DNA of 64,000 nucleotides from Phlebiopsis flavidoalba (GCA_035772785.1 JAOCPU010000015.1:1-64000), one strand, 5' to 3'. Positions 1 to 12,177 are shown, counted from the stretch's first letter. The notes: a model not told the origin generated them from the letters alone. Numbers and translations: made by a program.

Positions 1-643
1 TGCCTGGAGAGGGCATGTGTGTCGCAGAGCTGAGGGTCGCGGTCGTGCAAGTTCAGTCTGGCTTGTGCGCAGGGAGCAACCGATGCGACCACACCTAGTA
101 ACTGAAAGTCCAACGAGCTCTCAGGCTCGTTTTGTATCCACCTTAGGCTGGAAAGTGTGCCATGCACACCTTCCCAGCCTCCTGCACACCATAAAACCTT
201 CTCCGACTGCCGTGATAATCTCGCCGCACTTTAAAGAAATACGGTCGTTGAGCGCGAGGTCGTTGGTGTCGCGTAATTGAGCTGTAAGGCGCGGTGAAGG
301 TGACAATGAGAGTCGAGGGAGGAATGCAGGCAGGGGTTCATAAGACCCAGAGGAGGGTCTCCGCGTAGAAACAAGGGCGGCAGAGCCGCCGTTCTTCATG
401 TGAACGACGGCGGAGGATGGGAGTGCGAGCAGAACAGTCTCGGGCGCTTCGGACTTGAATCTCGAACGCGTGGCAAGCGCACTGGGGTTTCCATTCGCGA
501 GGGCTCCTCCCTGTGCTTCCAGTATCCTCACTTCGCTCAGCCCTGGTGAATATAGCCGGTAAGCATGTACTGTAAGTCAGTGCGAGCGTGTGTAGAAATG
601 AATTTATGGATAAATGCCACATAACCGCTACTCCCTGTATCGA
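1..643. other. Left edge, no recognisable gene
   Basis: Short overlapping open frames exist on both strands, the longest about 136 codons on the minus strand, but none shows a domain or composition I recognise. Base composition is near 50% GC. I see no gene here that I can support. Confidence 0.4.
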
Positions 644-678
644 GCGCGCGCACGAGCCGGGCGCAGCTCGCAAGGAGC
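644..678. repeat. Dispersed hairpin repeat, copy 1
   Basis: This roughly 35-base GC-rich segment is repeated with a few changes at 1343-1378. Both copies hold a short inverted repeat around the core GCGCAGCTCG, able to form a small stem-loop, followed by AAGGAGC or GAGGAGC. It abuts the left end of the MITE-like element. The sequence shows the repeat directly; its origin is unknown. Confidence 0.6.
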
Positions 679-681
679 AAC

Positions 682-1204
682 ACCCGGTAGATAGTGTTGT
701 GGGCAGAATTATTTGACACTATTTGTGCCGGGCAGAATGGGCACAACGGCAATTGCCATGGGTGGCAGAAAGCGGCGAATTTCCGAGGCGCATTGAGTGA
801 GTGAAACATTTCTTATGCTTGTGGCTCGTATGCTCTTGGGCAATTGTTGCGTCCTTGCCTTTTGGAGCAGCCACAGTATCATTTTCGGACGTGACAAAGG
901 TAGTGACACATCGCTTTCACGGAGGTGTCTTTGGTGTGATCGCACACTAGAATCGTTCGCTAGGACGAGTTTACTTTCGCGCGGTCTTGAGCTGCAAATG
1001 ACGTTTGATGCTAGAATTAGCCCAAAATGTACGGCAAAAAAGTCCCCAAAATATGCCCAGAAATGGTATATTTTCTCGGTAGATAAAACGCCCGACTTTC
1101 GCCGATATCTGCCCAAGCCCTTCGAGTTCTCTGCCTGGCAACTGCCGCTTTTGGCACGATGGCAGGGCAGAATGGCAGCTATCTGCCAACAACACTACCG
1201 GTAG
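682..1204. mobile_element. MITE-like element with terminal inverted repeats
   Basis: The left end, from 684, reads CCGGTAGATAGTGTTGTGGG, and the reverse complement of the right end (about 1176-1204) reads CCGGTAGTGTTGTTGGCAG. The imperfect inverted repeat continues inward: 728-777 pairs with about 1131-1185, both rich in GGCAGAATGG-type words. The enclosed half kilobase has no convincing coding frame. Small non-coding elements with terminal inverted repeats are typical of MITEs derived from DNA transposons. No clear target-site duplication is visible, so the superfamily cannot be named and the exact ends are uncertain. Confidence 0.55.
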
Positions 1205-1342
1205 AGCACTCAGTGTGAGTGTTCTAGTAGAGATCATTAACATTATTTTCACACTCTATTTTTCACATAAACTATTAAACTATATTGTGATTTGATTATT
1301 TAGGCACACTGAAAAACTGGCGTGTTTCGTTTCACAGTACCA

Positions 1343-1378
1343 GCGCGCGACGAGCCGAGCGCAGCTCGGCGAGGAGCG
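1343..1378. repeat. Dispersed hairpin repeat, copy 2
   Basis: Second copy of the segment at 644-678. It contains the inverted repeat GCCGAGC-GCA-GCTCGGC, which is perfect here and decayed in the first copy. It is followed by GAGGAGCGCGCAAGCCGTAG, a tail that partly resembles the sequence after copy 1. The two copies flank the MITE-like element in the same orientation. Confidence 0.6.
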
Positions 1379-2977
1379 CGCAAGCCGTAGGACACCATGG
1401 TGAGCACCGCTTAACAAAATACCGCAAATATTTATTATCAGTCACCTAAAATTATTCATAAATCGGTCGAGCCAGAAATGGCCCGCACCCGCTAGTTCTA
1501 GAGATTTCAGGACAATGCTGGCGCAGGGGTCAACCAATTTATTCGTTTATGTACTCGGTATTACGGTGGCCTGCGTGGACGAATGCCGCATTTAGCTCCA
1601 GCTATGAGTGACAGGCTGTTATCGAGTACGCACAACTTATTTGATACTAGTCCAACCGAGTCTAAGATGAATTTGTCGAGAATTTGTGCTCGACCCCCGT
1701 TGACAATACTCGTTGGCAGCTGTTCACTGCAACGAGCGATGATATTGAGATCGAGTGTAGCCTCAGCCCACCCCTCGCAAGGCTTGTTTGGAGATGATCG
1801 ATGAGGCATGACGGAGTCATGTAAGACGAATTGTCCCGCCCAGATTTTACCGATTTACCCTCCGGCGCTTTCGCTCCGATATTAGGCGTCTAATTTCCAG
1901 AGGGGCATGCAGCCTTTTGAGGACTCTGTGCAGCACCACAACGAGCATCCTGAAACAGCGTGGCTCAATTCCATCATCGACGTGCCAGAAGGCCATGAAA
2001 TTACTTTCACTATACCAACTATTTTCTTGCCTCTCACGTATCTACGTGCTTTTGACGCAAACCGACAAGCGCAGTCAATATTCATCGCGTCTTCGGCCGC
2101 CGTAACAACCTCTTCTTCTGGCCCTGAGGTATACAACAGTTCAGTAGTACTTTGGTATCTGAGAAACGTTTGTGGATACACCTCTACGCTAATATCCGTC
2201 AGGCGCATCGCCCCCACCAACGCGTAGCGGACGGCCGAGGACCTCGATTTGCGGTTAAAGTTAATCGATTTACCTCAAGTGCTAGGAGAGGCCAGGCATG
2301 GTACATACCCAGGTCGTAAACTCTCAGTAACCTGACAATGACCCGCTGCACGCTACAAGACCTTGACCAGCACAATCCGCTCGCCGACCTATTTGTACCT
2401 CCGTTCCGCGTGCAGCTGACTCAGGGCCGGCGACACTATCACGCTACTGCTGCTGTGAAGATAGTCTGAACCTCAGCTCTATCCACTGGATACGGGCCGA
2501 GCACCAGAGCTACCATCGAGATAGATCGAGTAGAGGCAAGCTCGCGTTGCTGGTGCGCCGGCTCCGTGAGAGGTGATCCAGCCGCACTCCAGCCACTGTG
2601 CGCGAGAACAAGTAAATTGACGTCTCTCAACATATCTTGATGGCGACATCAGTGTACGTCTCTCCTATTTACACCATAGAACAGACTATAAGTTCATCTC
2701 TAGAAACAACATCGGGCCCTGCACTACGGCCTACAACGGCAAACGGAGTCGTGACTCGCGGGTCGTAAAGTAAGATGACGATATAGGCCGCAACGTATTC
2801 CAATAAACCTTGAGAAAAGCGACATCCGTTGCTATCACAGTCGAGTATCATCGTTAGGCTTGCTTACACTCACCCGATATGGTGTATTTTCAAAGTCATT
2901 TTGACCGTACGTTAAAGTAATCGCGTTCGTGGCGTTGGACGAAAGTCATTGTTCTCGCGACGGAGCGCTAATAACGA
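1379..2977. other. Unassigned stretch before the kinase duplication
   Basis: Open frames of 60-112 codons occur on both strands (for example 1882-2220 minus and 1907-2227 plus, which overlap), but none has a recognisable domain. It could hold a decayed gene. I see no repeat or RNA gene here. Confidence 0.35.
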
Positions 2978-3280
2978 TTTATCGTCGCAGAAATCTCAAT
3001 ACTCGCTATACGGGAGATAATTGCGATGAATATTTGAGCGTAGAATCGGACTGTGCAGTAAACTTTGCAGAACAGGGTCTCACATATCACGAGGGCGGCC
3101 AAGGTTTCGAGAGTTGAATATCGGCAGACTCGCTGCCATATTACGCTAACGATACATTGGTGTATAGTACATTGTGCGAGACAGTACATTCGCAGCCCAG
3201 TACATATCCATGCATTGATTCACATAGCTCACCTCGACTCGCCATCAACAGAAGGCTGCACTGCAGCAAAGACCACCGAC

Positions 3281-6200
3281 TCATGCGGTAGGATTGTACA
3301 TGCCGTGGTTAGGGGTCTTCAAGGCTCTTGCCCGCTTCTGCCTGGACGGTCGCGGATTGGAGTCCATGCGAGACTCGGACCCAGGGTCCTCCGGTTTCCG
3401 TTTATTACCAGCATTCTTGCCCGAGCCAGATGCGGGAGACTTTGCGGAATCTCCAACAGCGGGCGGCGGTGCCGCCGTTCGAAGGATTCTTGTATTCGGT
3501 TTCCGTAGGGGGGACGATGTTACCGTTGAATTGGTTCAAACAGTTTGTCTTTGAGGTACTTGCGCAATTTGATTCCACGGCCCCTCTCGTCTCTCAGGGC
3601 AGAGGCGAAAATGTTGAGGATCTCGTCGTGATCGTCCAATGGGCGGGGTTTGTGTGCTCCCTGCATCGGATCGTCGTCCGGACGAACTGGGTGGAGTGAC
3701 CACATTCGACGGGTAGGCCGGTCTTGGCACTGGTAGAGCGATTTCTATACAGCATCCGTCGTCGAGTTCGTCGTCAGTTCCGGAGCTGGGACTCTGTTGT
3801 GGGCTCGGAGACGTGGAAGGCTCCGCTAGATACTGCGCAAGATCGTCCATGTCCAGAGTCTTGTAGTGTGACTTCAACAGCTGATATAAGTCGTTGAGAA
3901 GAAACGGCTAGCGGAGAGTTGGACGGGGTGAAGCTTCACGGGCGAAATCCCCTTGATGATCTGTTCAAAACTTGTAATCGCCACCAGTGGGACAGCCACC
4001 GTTTTACTGAGGCGGGTTTCGGTGTAGTTAGAAGAAATAGTTCTTCATATGAGCTAGGGCTTCTTCGTTTGTTGCGATTAGCACGCTCCTGCTCTTGGTG
4101 CGTAGCATGGACCCAGGACCACCGTCGACATTCGGTGGGGAGTGCGAATGCTTGTGCCATCGGAGCGCGCAGTACAGGGAATGTAGACCCGAATGACTCG
4201 AGATCATATCCGCGAGCTCCTTCGGCTTTCTGGGATACTGAAGAGATATGGCAGAGCCAAATGCCCCAAGTCCCCTGAGAAAAGGTGGTTAGCTAAGCCC
4301 CGCTCACAAATCTGAACCCATGCTGACCGAGATTCCTGTCTGCGAAGGATCCTTCCGTATTCCCAGCTCTTCCTTATACTTGCACAAATCCCAGTCGATC
4401 AGGAAGCCCGGAGGATGGCCAGAAACCGCCGCGGTATCAATCATTATATGTTCCCAACGCTGACATCGCGGTGTAGAACGCCTGCCTTCTCCCATGCCTG
4501 TTGATGACCTATGCATTGGTCCGGAAGGCGTCAGAAAAATGGCAGCTACAAATGCTAGAGCCCTCACCCATGAGCGCCTGCCCGACAACGCCAATGAGTT
4601 CGCCGGAGAATGAGTACGATTCCAGAGGCCTTCCAACTTCTTTGATGACCAGGGGGCGCGTGTGTGAATTCGCTCAGTCATGCAATGCCTTCCTTGTCGA
4701 AGAACCTCTGCGACACAGTCACTCTGAAGAAGGCCGTGTGAGTCAAATATATCCCCACCAGCAGCGACGAGCGTTGCGACATGTTCCACATGGTGGCTTC
4801 GCAGGCGCTGGTAGGTCCTCGATCTCGGGATGAAACGTTGCAGGCGTTGGCGCGCCATTGTTCCTTCATGAAAGAACATGTCTTGTTATCTTCGAGACAC
4901 ATAGCAGACCCAGGCCTTGGTGCAGCGACCGACGGGCTCGGTAGCCGCCGGATACGCATTTACGGATGAGAAACCTCTTTCGCCATAGGGACGGCGCGTG
5001 ACTGTCTCTCGCCCATCGGGGACCAGAATCTCATCACATTCGACGCTAATAGAGCGAGAGGTCAGGTGACTTAATATATCAGACAAAAATGCGTACCTTG
5101 TAAATAGGGGTGCTGTATCAGATTATCCAACATGAGGGCCTTGTAACTTTCGAGGTACTTGTTATGAGGTAAAATAGTCGCGCAGCTTTGCAATTTCGTC
5201 GTCTTCTGCGGGAGATACCGTATCGTCGTATCCTTGCAATGTACTGTCAGCCCGAGCGAGACGATAGACCAAGTTCAAGAGTTGTTTGAGGTCGGTTGCT
5301 AAGTTAATGGGCTGAGGAGACCAACAGCCCCGTTCCGATCCCAGCGAAGAAAGATACGAGCAAAAGATCCTGCAATGTAAAACAAGAACAAGTGGGGTCC
5401 TGTGTTGACGGGGAGCATGATCTCCGTCCGAGGCATATGTCGCCCAAGAATGGGTTGAGCCCTGGCCCTGGCCTCGACAGATTATCTCCGCGTTTCCGAA
5501 GGAGGGGCTCGCCTCGCTTGAATCCGAATCCGGTCTCCATACCATTCCCCTTGACCTCGATGGCAGTGATCATCCACTGGTAGGCGCAGCGAGCAGTGTG
5601 CGCTTTACGGAACGCACTTCACGTTCGATTTGGTGGCCGATTTTCCGGTAAGCGTGTAAGCGGCCGCGGCTTGTGCGTGGGTTGGATACATGGCCAGATC
5701 AGGGCGGTGGTCAATGTCTCCACTCTCAGAACCAGTGTGACACATCCTTGAAGACGAAGTTTGGGCCCGCAAGCTTGAGGACCTTGTTGAAAGCTTCGCA
5801 CTGAGAGTGTCTTAGTTGCAAACATACATTTGAGGAGGCTCGAAAAAAAAACGTACAAGAACGGGATACATATCGGCGACTCTGGGGGCGAACGAAAGGA
5901 TCGATTCCTGTAACGGACCACCATCGAGTTCTTGCTGCGGGAGTATCACCACGGTCATGAGTCCCATTAGCTTCTTGAAGTTTCCAAGCTTCCTCAGTTC
6001 ACGCGCGCCTAGATTAGGGCCTTTCAGGAGCTCGTTTGAAATACAGAAAACGGGACACGGGATGGTAGCGTGAGGCCATGACAATCTCGGACCTTCTGAC
6101 AGTACTTAGGGGATGCTTCGGAGTAATCTGATCGACGTTTATGCCGGGGGGCGTGCGTTGGGAGTTCCTAAGTTAATTGGTTTTCTTCGGGTCACAACTC

Positions 6201-6460
6201 GGTCGGGCTCAAGGACTTGAAGACCCAATTCTTCTCGTCGACGAAGGCCACTATTTGGTGCTGGAAGGCTCGAAGTTTGTGTTGGAGTCGGCGGAGGCTG
6301 AAGGCTTGGAGGTGACTCTACGACGACGCTTTGAGCCCATAGTAAAAATCAGAGTAAAAGGATGGGTGAACCACACCTGTTCGATGAACGGTCGGCTTAC
6401 AAAAAAGGTGACTTTTATAGGTCGAGCTGGATTGGCCACCACCCCAGGGTTTGCCATCAA
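3281..6460 (-). CDS. FunK1-type protein kinase, copy A (frame-broken)
   Basis: FunK1 is a large family of divergent protein kinases expanded in mushrooms. On the minus strand the pieces run in family order: an N-terminal region (about 6460-5800), a middle part around 5550-5160 with the family words LATDLKQLLNLVYRLARA, a P-loop-side segment near 4900, the catalytic loop HRDVSVGN near 4450, and LIDWDLCKYKEE just after it, where a normal kinase has DFG. The C-terminal tail is Lys/Arg-rich and ends NHGMYNPTA. Frame shifts interrupt it many times, including inside the catalytic loop, so it may be a pseudogene or an error-laden live gene. Copy B follows upstream in tandem. The substrate is unknown. 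The start is a guess; the stop at 3281 is shared in position with copy B. Confidence 0.72.
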
Positions 6461-6642
6461 TGCATTCCCCATACTGAGTGCTCTGTTGTGCGCGGAGTAC
6501 CAAAAAGTGCCTACTCACCAATTACTCAGTATGAAGCAGCTGAGATTGGATGTTGCCACAGCTTCTTCGGTAAAATTAACACAGACGATAGAATTTCCGT
6601 TCCAAGTTGATCGCGAGTTTAGGAGCCGGCGATGGTCAGGTG

Positions 6643-6650
6643 TATATATA
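6643..6650 (-). promoter_or_regulatory. TATA-like box upstream of FunK1 copy A
   Basis: TATATATA lies about 180 bases upstream of the likely start of kinase copy A. The equivalent place in copy B (about 10794-10806) reads GTGTAATGTAGAG, so the box is lost there. The role is inferred from position and sequence alone. Confidence 0.35.
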
Positions 6651-7157
6651 GAGATTGCGTACACGTTTTCAGTCCGCTGTTGACAGAATATTAGTAGTAC
6701 ACGGGAGAAAAACAAAGACGTTAAAGCCTAGAAGCGTGATGCAGAAGACGACACGGCACTAAGGTGTGAATGGGTAGTAACAAGGTACTTAGTAGCAGGC
6801 CAAGTGGCGTGGAGATGTTGGGACCATGACGGTAATCACCGTGAGAGCGCATCACGTGCGAGTCACACCGACTGGCGCAGCGTGACGCGCCATGACGGCC
6901 GTTACAGATGCGTCACACAAGGACCCGTCCAGGTGGCCCATCAAGTTGAGGTTACGTGACTCAAGCCTTTTCTAGGTCGCCGCGTTTGCTCACATGAGAC
7001 TCAGTTAAGTTATGTATGTTGGAGCTCATCAAGTCCTAGGTGACAAGGACACGGTGAAATCGTAGTACTTACTTCAATTACCAATAAATTACTGTACAGA
7101 CCTTGGTCCTTGGTAAAGTAAAGACGTCCGACCCCGACTCCAGCTCTTCTACCCCAT

Positions 7158-10100
7158 GTCATCGCAGAAATCTTCATATTCATTGCGATGAGTAGAATCG
7201 GACTATGCAGCTACCTTCGCGCACAACGGAGTCCCCCACATTTCACGAGGGCCGGCATCGGACTATGCAGTTACCTTCGCACAACTCAAAACGGTATAAG
7301 TCCCACATTTTACGAGGGCGGCCAAGGTTTCGAGGGTTGAACATCGGCAGTCTCGCTGCCGTAGGCACACTGACGATGCATTGATGTAGAGTACATTGTG
7401 CGAAACAGTACATTCGCGGCCCAGTACATATCCATACATTGATTTACAAAGCGCACCTCGAGTCATCAACAGAAGGCGCATTGCAGCAAAGACCACTGGC
7501 TCATACAGTAGGATTGTACATGCCGTGGTTAGCGGTCTTCACAGACGAAAGGACTGCGTCTCTCAGCCTCCGTTTGGGTCTGGGGGGTGGCAACTTGGAC
7601 ATGTTTTCCGTTTTTTGGGAGTCCGTGCGCGAACTGAACCCCGAATTGTCTTGCTTCCTCTTACCAGTAGTCGCCTCGGGTTGGCCCGCGGGAGCAGGAT
7701 CAGCCTTGAGGGTCCGAGTTGAGGGATCCTTGTAATCGTTCTGCGACTGGACAACGTTGCCGTGGAACTGATCGAATATCTTGTCCCCCAGATACTCGTC
7801 TAGGTTGAGAGGCTGACCACGTTCATCTCGAAGTGCGGAGGAGAATATGCCCAGGATTTCCTTGTGATTGTCCAGGGGCCGTGCACGCGCATTGTCTTCC
7901 GAGGTGTGGGAAGACCGTCCCGATGAACTCGATGATGGATTGGACTGTGTGAGTGACGGAACGATTCGATGGCGTAGCAGGTGGCGAAGCGGCTATGCGG
8001 TAGGTTCCTGGCCCACGGACATTGTTGGGGCTGGGCGTCGGCTCTCGGCTGGGAGGTTCCGCTTGGTATTGCTCTAGATCACCCAAGTCAATGGTCTTGT
8101 AGTGTCTTTTTAAGAGCAAGAAAAGCTTCTTGAGAAGAAAACGTCAAGCGGGGAGTTCACAGCTCGAAGCTCAGAGGAGGTTTTCCGCCGTCAATATGGA
8201 TAAGCTTTGTCTCGCCTCCCGATGATAGCCCATTGGTATAGGGAATTTCGGAGTAGAAAAAGGTGTCCTTTACAGAAGCCAACGGCCTGTTATCGTGATT
8301 AGCTTCTTCCTGCTCCTTCTGAGTGGCATGGATGAGTTTGTCGACGTTCGAATCGGAGAGAGCCGATGCTTGTGCCATCGGAGCGCGCAGTACGTGGGAA
8401 TATAGACAAATGATTCCAGATCGTCCGCGAGCTCCTTTGGCTTCCTGGGATACTGCAGAGAAAGCGCGGAGCCAAATGCCCAAGTGCCCTGGCAATCGGT
8501 AGTCAGCTGAATAGTTTCTAGGAATTCAGTCAGCTCACGTACCGAAATTCCTGTCTGCGAAGGACCAGTCTGAGTGTCTAGCTCTTCTCTGTACTTGCAC
8601 AAATCCCAGTCAATCAAGAACCCTTGAGGATAGTCGGAGGTCGTCGCTGTATCGATCATGATGTTGCCAACGCTGACATCGCGATGTAGAACGCCTGCTT
8701 TCTCCCACGCCTGCTGGTGGCCTACGCACGCGTACCAACAGTGTCAGAAATATGTCCGCCAGGTGAGGATGTAAATAGCTCCCGACCTATGAGTGCCTCA
8801 CGAACGATAGCAATGAGATCGCCCGAGAATGCATATGACTCCAGCGGGCGCCCAACTTCTTTGATGACGAGTCGCGTGTGGATCCGCGAGGGCATGACAA
8901 TACCTTCCTTATCGAAGAATCTTTGCGAGACGGTTTTTTGCACGTCGTTTGACTGTCAAACGACATCCCCGCCTGCCACGACCGTGGCAACGTATCGCAC
9001 GCCGTGTTCCCGAAGGCGCCCGGTAGGTCTTGATCTCGGGATGGACGCCAGGGGCGTCGGCGCGCCATTGTTCTTTCATGAAGAACATCTTGTCATCTTC
9101 GAGGCAGTAACAGACCCAGGCCTTAGTGCAAGCGACCAATAGGCTGGTAGCCCACCTGACACGCATTTACCAACGAGAAACTTCTTTCGTCTCGATGCGC
9201 GTGACTCGCGCGCTTGCCGTCCGGATCCAGAACCGTATTACATATCGATCTATAGAGTGAAACGTTGTCAATCCGGAGAATACGTGCAAAACAAAAGGAG
9301 TACCTTGTAAATAGGGTGCTCAATCATGTTATCCAACATGAGAGCCTTGTAACTTTCGAGGTACTCGTTGCCAGGTTGGTAGTTTCGCAGCTTCATGACT
9401 TCCTTCTCTTTGGCCGGGACCACTGTGCTGTCGTATCCCTGCAGGGCACTGCCGGCTCGAGCGAGACGATAGACCAGGTTCAAGAGCTGTTTGAGGTCGG
9501 TGGCCAAATTGATGGAGTGGAGAGAGACGACGAGCACCGCACCGTTGCGATCCAGCGAAAGATACGGGCGTAGGATCCAGCGATGTAAAACAAGAACAAA
9601 TGCGTCCTGTGTTGACGGAGCATGATCTCCGAGGCATATGTTGCACAGTTGAGCCCTAACCTCTACAGCTTTTTTACCGTCCCGAAGGAGAGGATCTCTC
9701 GGCTTGAAGCGAAACCCGTCTCCACTCCATTCGGCTTGACTTCGATGGCGGTTACCATCCATTGGTAGGCGCAGCGAGCAATGTGAAGCTTCCGGTCGTC
9801 ATTTGCCGCAGAATCGACGATCTCTTTATCGGTGAGAGATTACGTGTATGCGGCTGCGGCTTGCTTATGGGTCGGGTACAGAGCCAGGTCGGGGCGGTGG
9901 TCAATTTCTCCGCTCTCAGACCAGTTAGACACATCCTTGAAGACAAACTTCGATCTTGCGAGCTCGAGCACTCGATTGAAAGCTTCACACTAGGAATGTT
10001 CAGTCATAGGTACGTATGGAAGATGTCCTGACGTACAATCACAGGGTACATAGCAAAGTTTCTGGGCCGGGTTTAACAATTCCCTGGATAGCTTGTACGG

Positions 10101-11135
10101 GTTCTTTCTTCGGTTTTGTAAGAGGCTTCTTCAAGACATATGGTTAGTAAGGTCTTGAAGCTGCCGAGCTTCCTGAGTTCCCGTGCACCCAAGTTGGGGC
10201 CTTGTGCAGGAGTTCAGCTTGAAAGACGGAAACAGATACAGGATGCGTAGCGCCTACCAACCTGAGGGCCATAACGATGTCGACTTTCTTGCAGTAGTCT
10301 GGGTGTTTGGGTGTGATCTGATCGACGTTTATACCGGGTCGGCGTGGGGTTCCAAAGACAATTGGTTGCTCGCTAGGATTCAAGGACTTGAAGACCCAGT
10401 CCTTCTCGTCGACGAAGGCCTTTGGTGCTGGAAGGCTCGGAGCTGTGCTAGAGTCGGTGGAGGTTGAAGGCTCGGAAGTCGTTTCTACGACGACGCTTTG
10501 AGCCCATAGTGAACAGAATCTCAGAGAATGGTGAACACACCTGTTCGAAACGGTCGGCTTACAAGAGGGGACCTTTATAGTCGCGCTGGATTGGCCACCC
10601 AGGGTTGCCATCAAATACATTGCGCGCGGCTGTTATACTAGCATACGAGGTTGAGTACCAAAATTGCTTACTCACCTTACTTGATATGAAGCAGCTCAGA
10701 TTGAATGCTGCACAGCTTTCTTCGTAAAATTAACACAGACAATAGGATTTCTCCGTTCTCAGCCGATTGAGTCTAGTAGCCGGCGACGGTCAGGTGTAAT
10801 GTAGAGATTGCGTACACGTTTTCAGAAGCCCAGCGTGCAGTTGTTAAACAGAATATGGGTAGCACAAACAGAGACGTCAAGAGGCGTGATACAAAGACGA
10901 CACAGCCCTCTGCCTACCCGAACGTCGTGACGTATGAATGAGTAAGTAGTCGTAAGATATCGCAGCAGGCCAAGTGGCGTGGAGATGTTGGGACCAATAA
11001 ACGGCAATCGCCGCCTGAGCACGTGCATTTTTCAGTCACGCCAAACACGCTGTGACCGTTGACATTGGCGTGACAAGCGTGTCAGGCACACAGCGGCCCA
11101 CTGCATGGAATTAAGCCACTTTTGGCCTAGCGTGT
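7158..11135. repeat. Tandem duplication unit B (FunK1 locus)
   Basis: Second unit of the kinase duplication, in the same orientation as unit A. It differs from unit A by carrying an extra local duplication of about 61 bases in its downstream tail: 7196-7256 is repeated at 7257-7320, each part holding the word TCGGACTATGCAG. Homology to unit A fades out near 11135. Confidence 0.8.
7501..10620 (-). CDS. FunK1-type protein kinase, copy B
   Basis: The better preserved of the two kinase copies. The segment 10620-10144 encodes an N-terminal part. Positions 9990-9268 hold the FunK1 lead-in domain, including the run LATDLKQLLNLVYRLARA and the segment ending YLESYKALMLDNM. Next come TKAWVCYCLEDDKMFFMKEQ near 9110, RPLESYAFSGDLIAIVREAL near 8830, and the catalytic loop GVLHRDVSVGNIMID near 8660, in frame with FLIDWDLCKYREEL. 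GTWAFGSALSLQ and ELADDLESF near 8450, both family signatures, follow what looks like a short intron. The tail is basic and ends NHGMYNPTV. The HRD aspartate and the metal-binding aspartate of IDWD are both present. Several frame shifts remain. The role is probably Ser/Thr kinase activity, substrate unknown. Confidence 0.8.
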
Positions 11136-12177
11136 ATGTACCGGTTACAGTACTGTAGCACGCTTTTCGCAAACGAATTTACCAAGAGCTGCACCCGCCT
11201 GCTCTAAACCGTGGCCTTCTTCTAGTCTTCCTACGTCTGGCAACTCGGAGCAGCTTCATATGCTTTATAGTAGATACGTACTCACGGCGAGTGTATCCAA
11301 AGTATATCACATGGAAATAACATATAAACTAACGTACACAGATGCAGGGGGATTCACGGATTGGTGAAATCTCGATGATGTTGTCTTTGGTGCTGCAGGT
11401 CTCAAATTCCAGATTTCAGGTGGCCGTGTGATACATCGTGTAGGTCCTTTGCGAACAGGATTACAGAGCGGTTCTCCTACTTGAATGGCATGCTTGAGAG
11501 CGTAGCACGACGTGGCTTCTTACTACTACGCTCCCAAGAAGACGTATTTTCACCAGACACAAAGTCGTAGTGTCCGCCCTACACCTCTACCCATGTAGGT
11601 GCTGAATTCGCAGCAGTCGTCGGCAAATAGGCCACTTCGTTCGTTACTACTCGCGGTTACGACCCTTGCTGATTGATTTTTCTTTACGGAAACGTCAATC
11701 ATTGGCCGCTGGAATCACTGAAAACAGAAGAATCAGACAAGTCGAAGCTGAATTCCAAATGTAGCTACCACTCACAAAAACCATCCATTTCTTGACAGCC
11801 GCGGATCTAAATCGTAGTCTCTTCCCCTCCTCAAAGACGCGAAAATACCCGGTGACCGAGAGAGCATCCACATGCGCCTGAGTAAAAGGTCCAGCGCGTC
11901 CGCCTTGCCTGAAGTAGCACTCAAAATGCACGGCATAGATTAGCCTACATCGCTCCCGCGAAGCGCACCAATGCATCGTCGACCAGGCTTATCATAGGGT
12001 CCACCCTTAGGAAACGATCGTACCACGTGTCCCAGCGCCGCATGGGGGTCGCCATCAGCTTCGAATGTGACCTGAAGGGTGAAGTCGTTGAGGTAGGGTG
12101 GGGGGACGGGGGTAGGCTCACCCCCCCCCATCATGCGCTCTCGGATGGAACGAAGAGGACAGTGGCAGAAGATTCGC
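11136..12177. other. Unassigned stretch
   Basis: A short minus-strand open frame (11976-11695) and another (12134-11940) could be the distal end of the F-box gene that lies further right, but I find no motif to prove it. A run of eight or more C at about 12121-12129 is the only low-complexity feature. Nothing else is supported. Confidence 0.3.

Larger units (their letters stand above)
2978..6985. repeat. Tandem duplication unit A (FunK1 locus)
   Basis: First of two direct repeats about 4.2 kb apart. Matching landmarks include the word GATTGTACATGCCGTGGTTA (about 3291 here, about 7511 in unit B) and the words GTGGCGTGGAGATGTTGGGA (just before 6821 here and just before 10991 in unit B). The repeat covers the whole kinase gene, about 300 bases beyond its stop codon and several hundred bases upstream. 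The copies differ by many substitutions and small indels, so this is not a recent exact copy. Ends are approximate. Confidence 0.8.
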
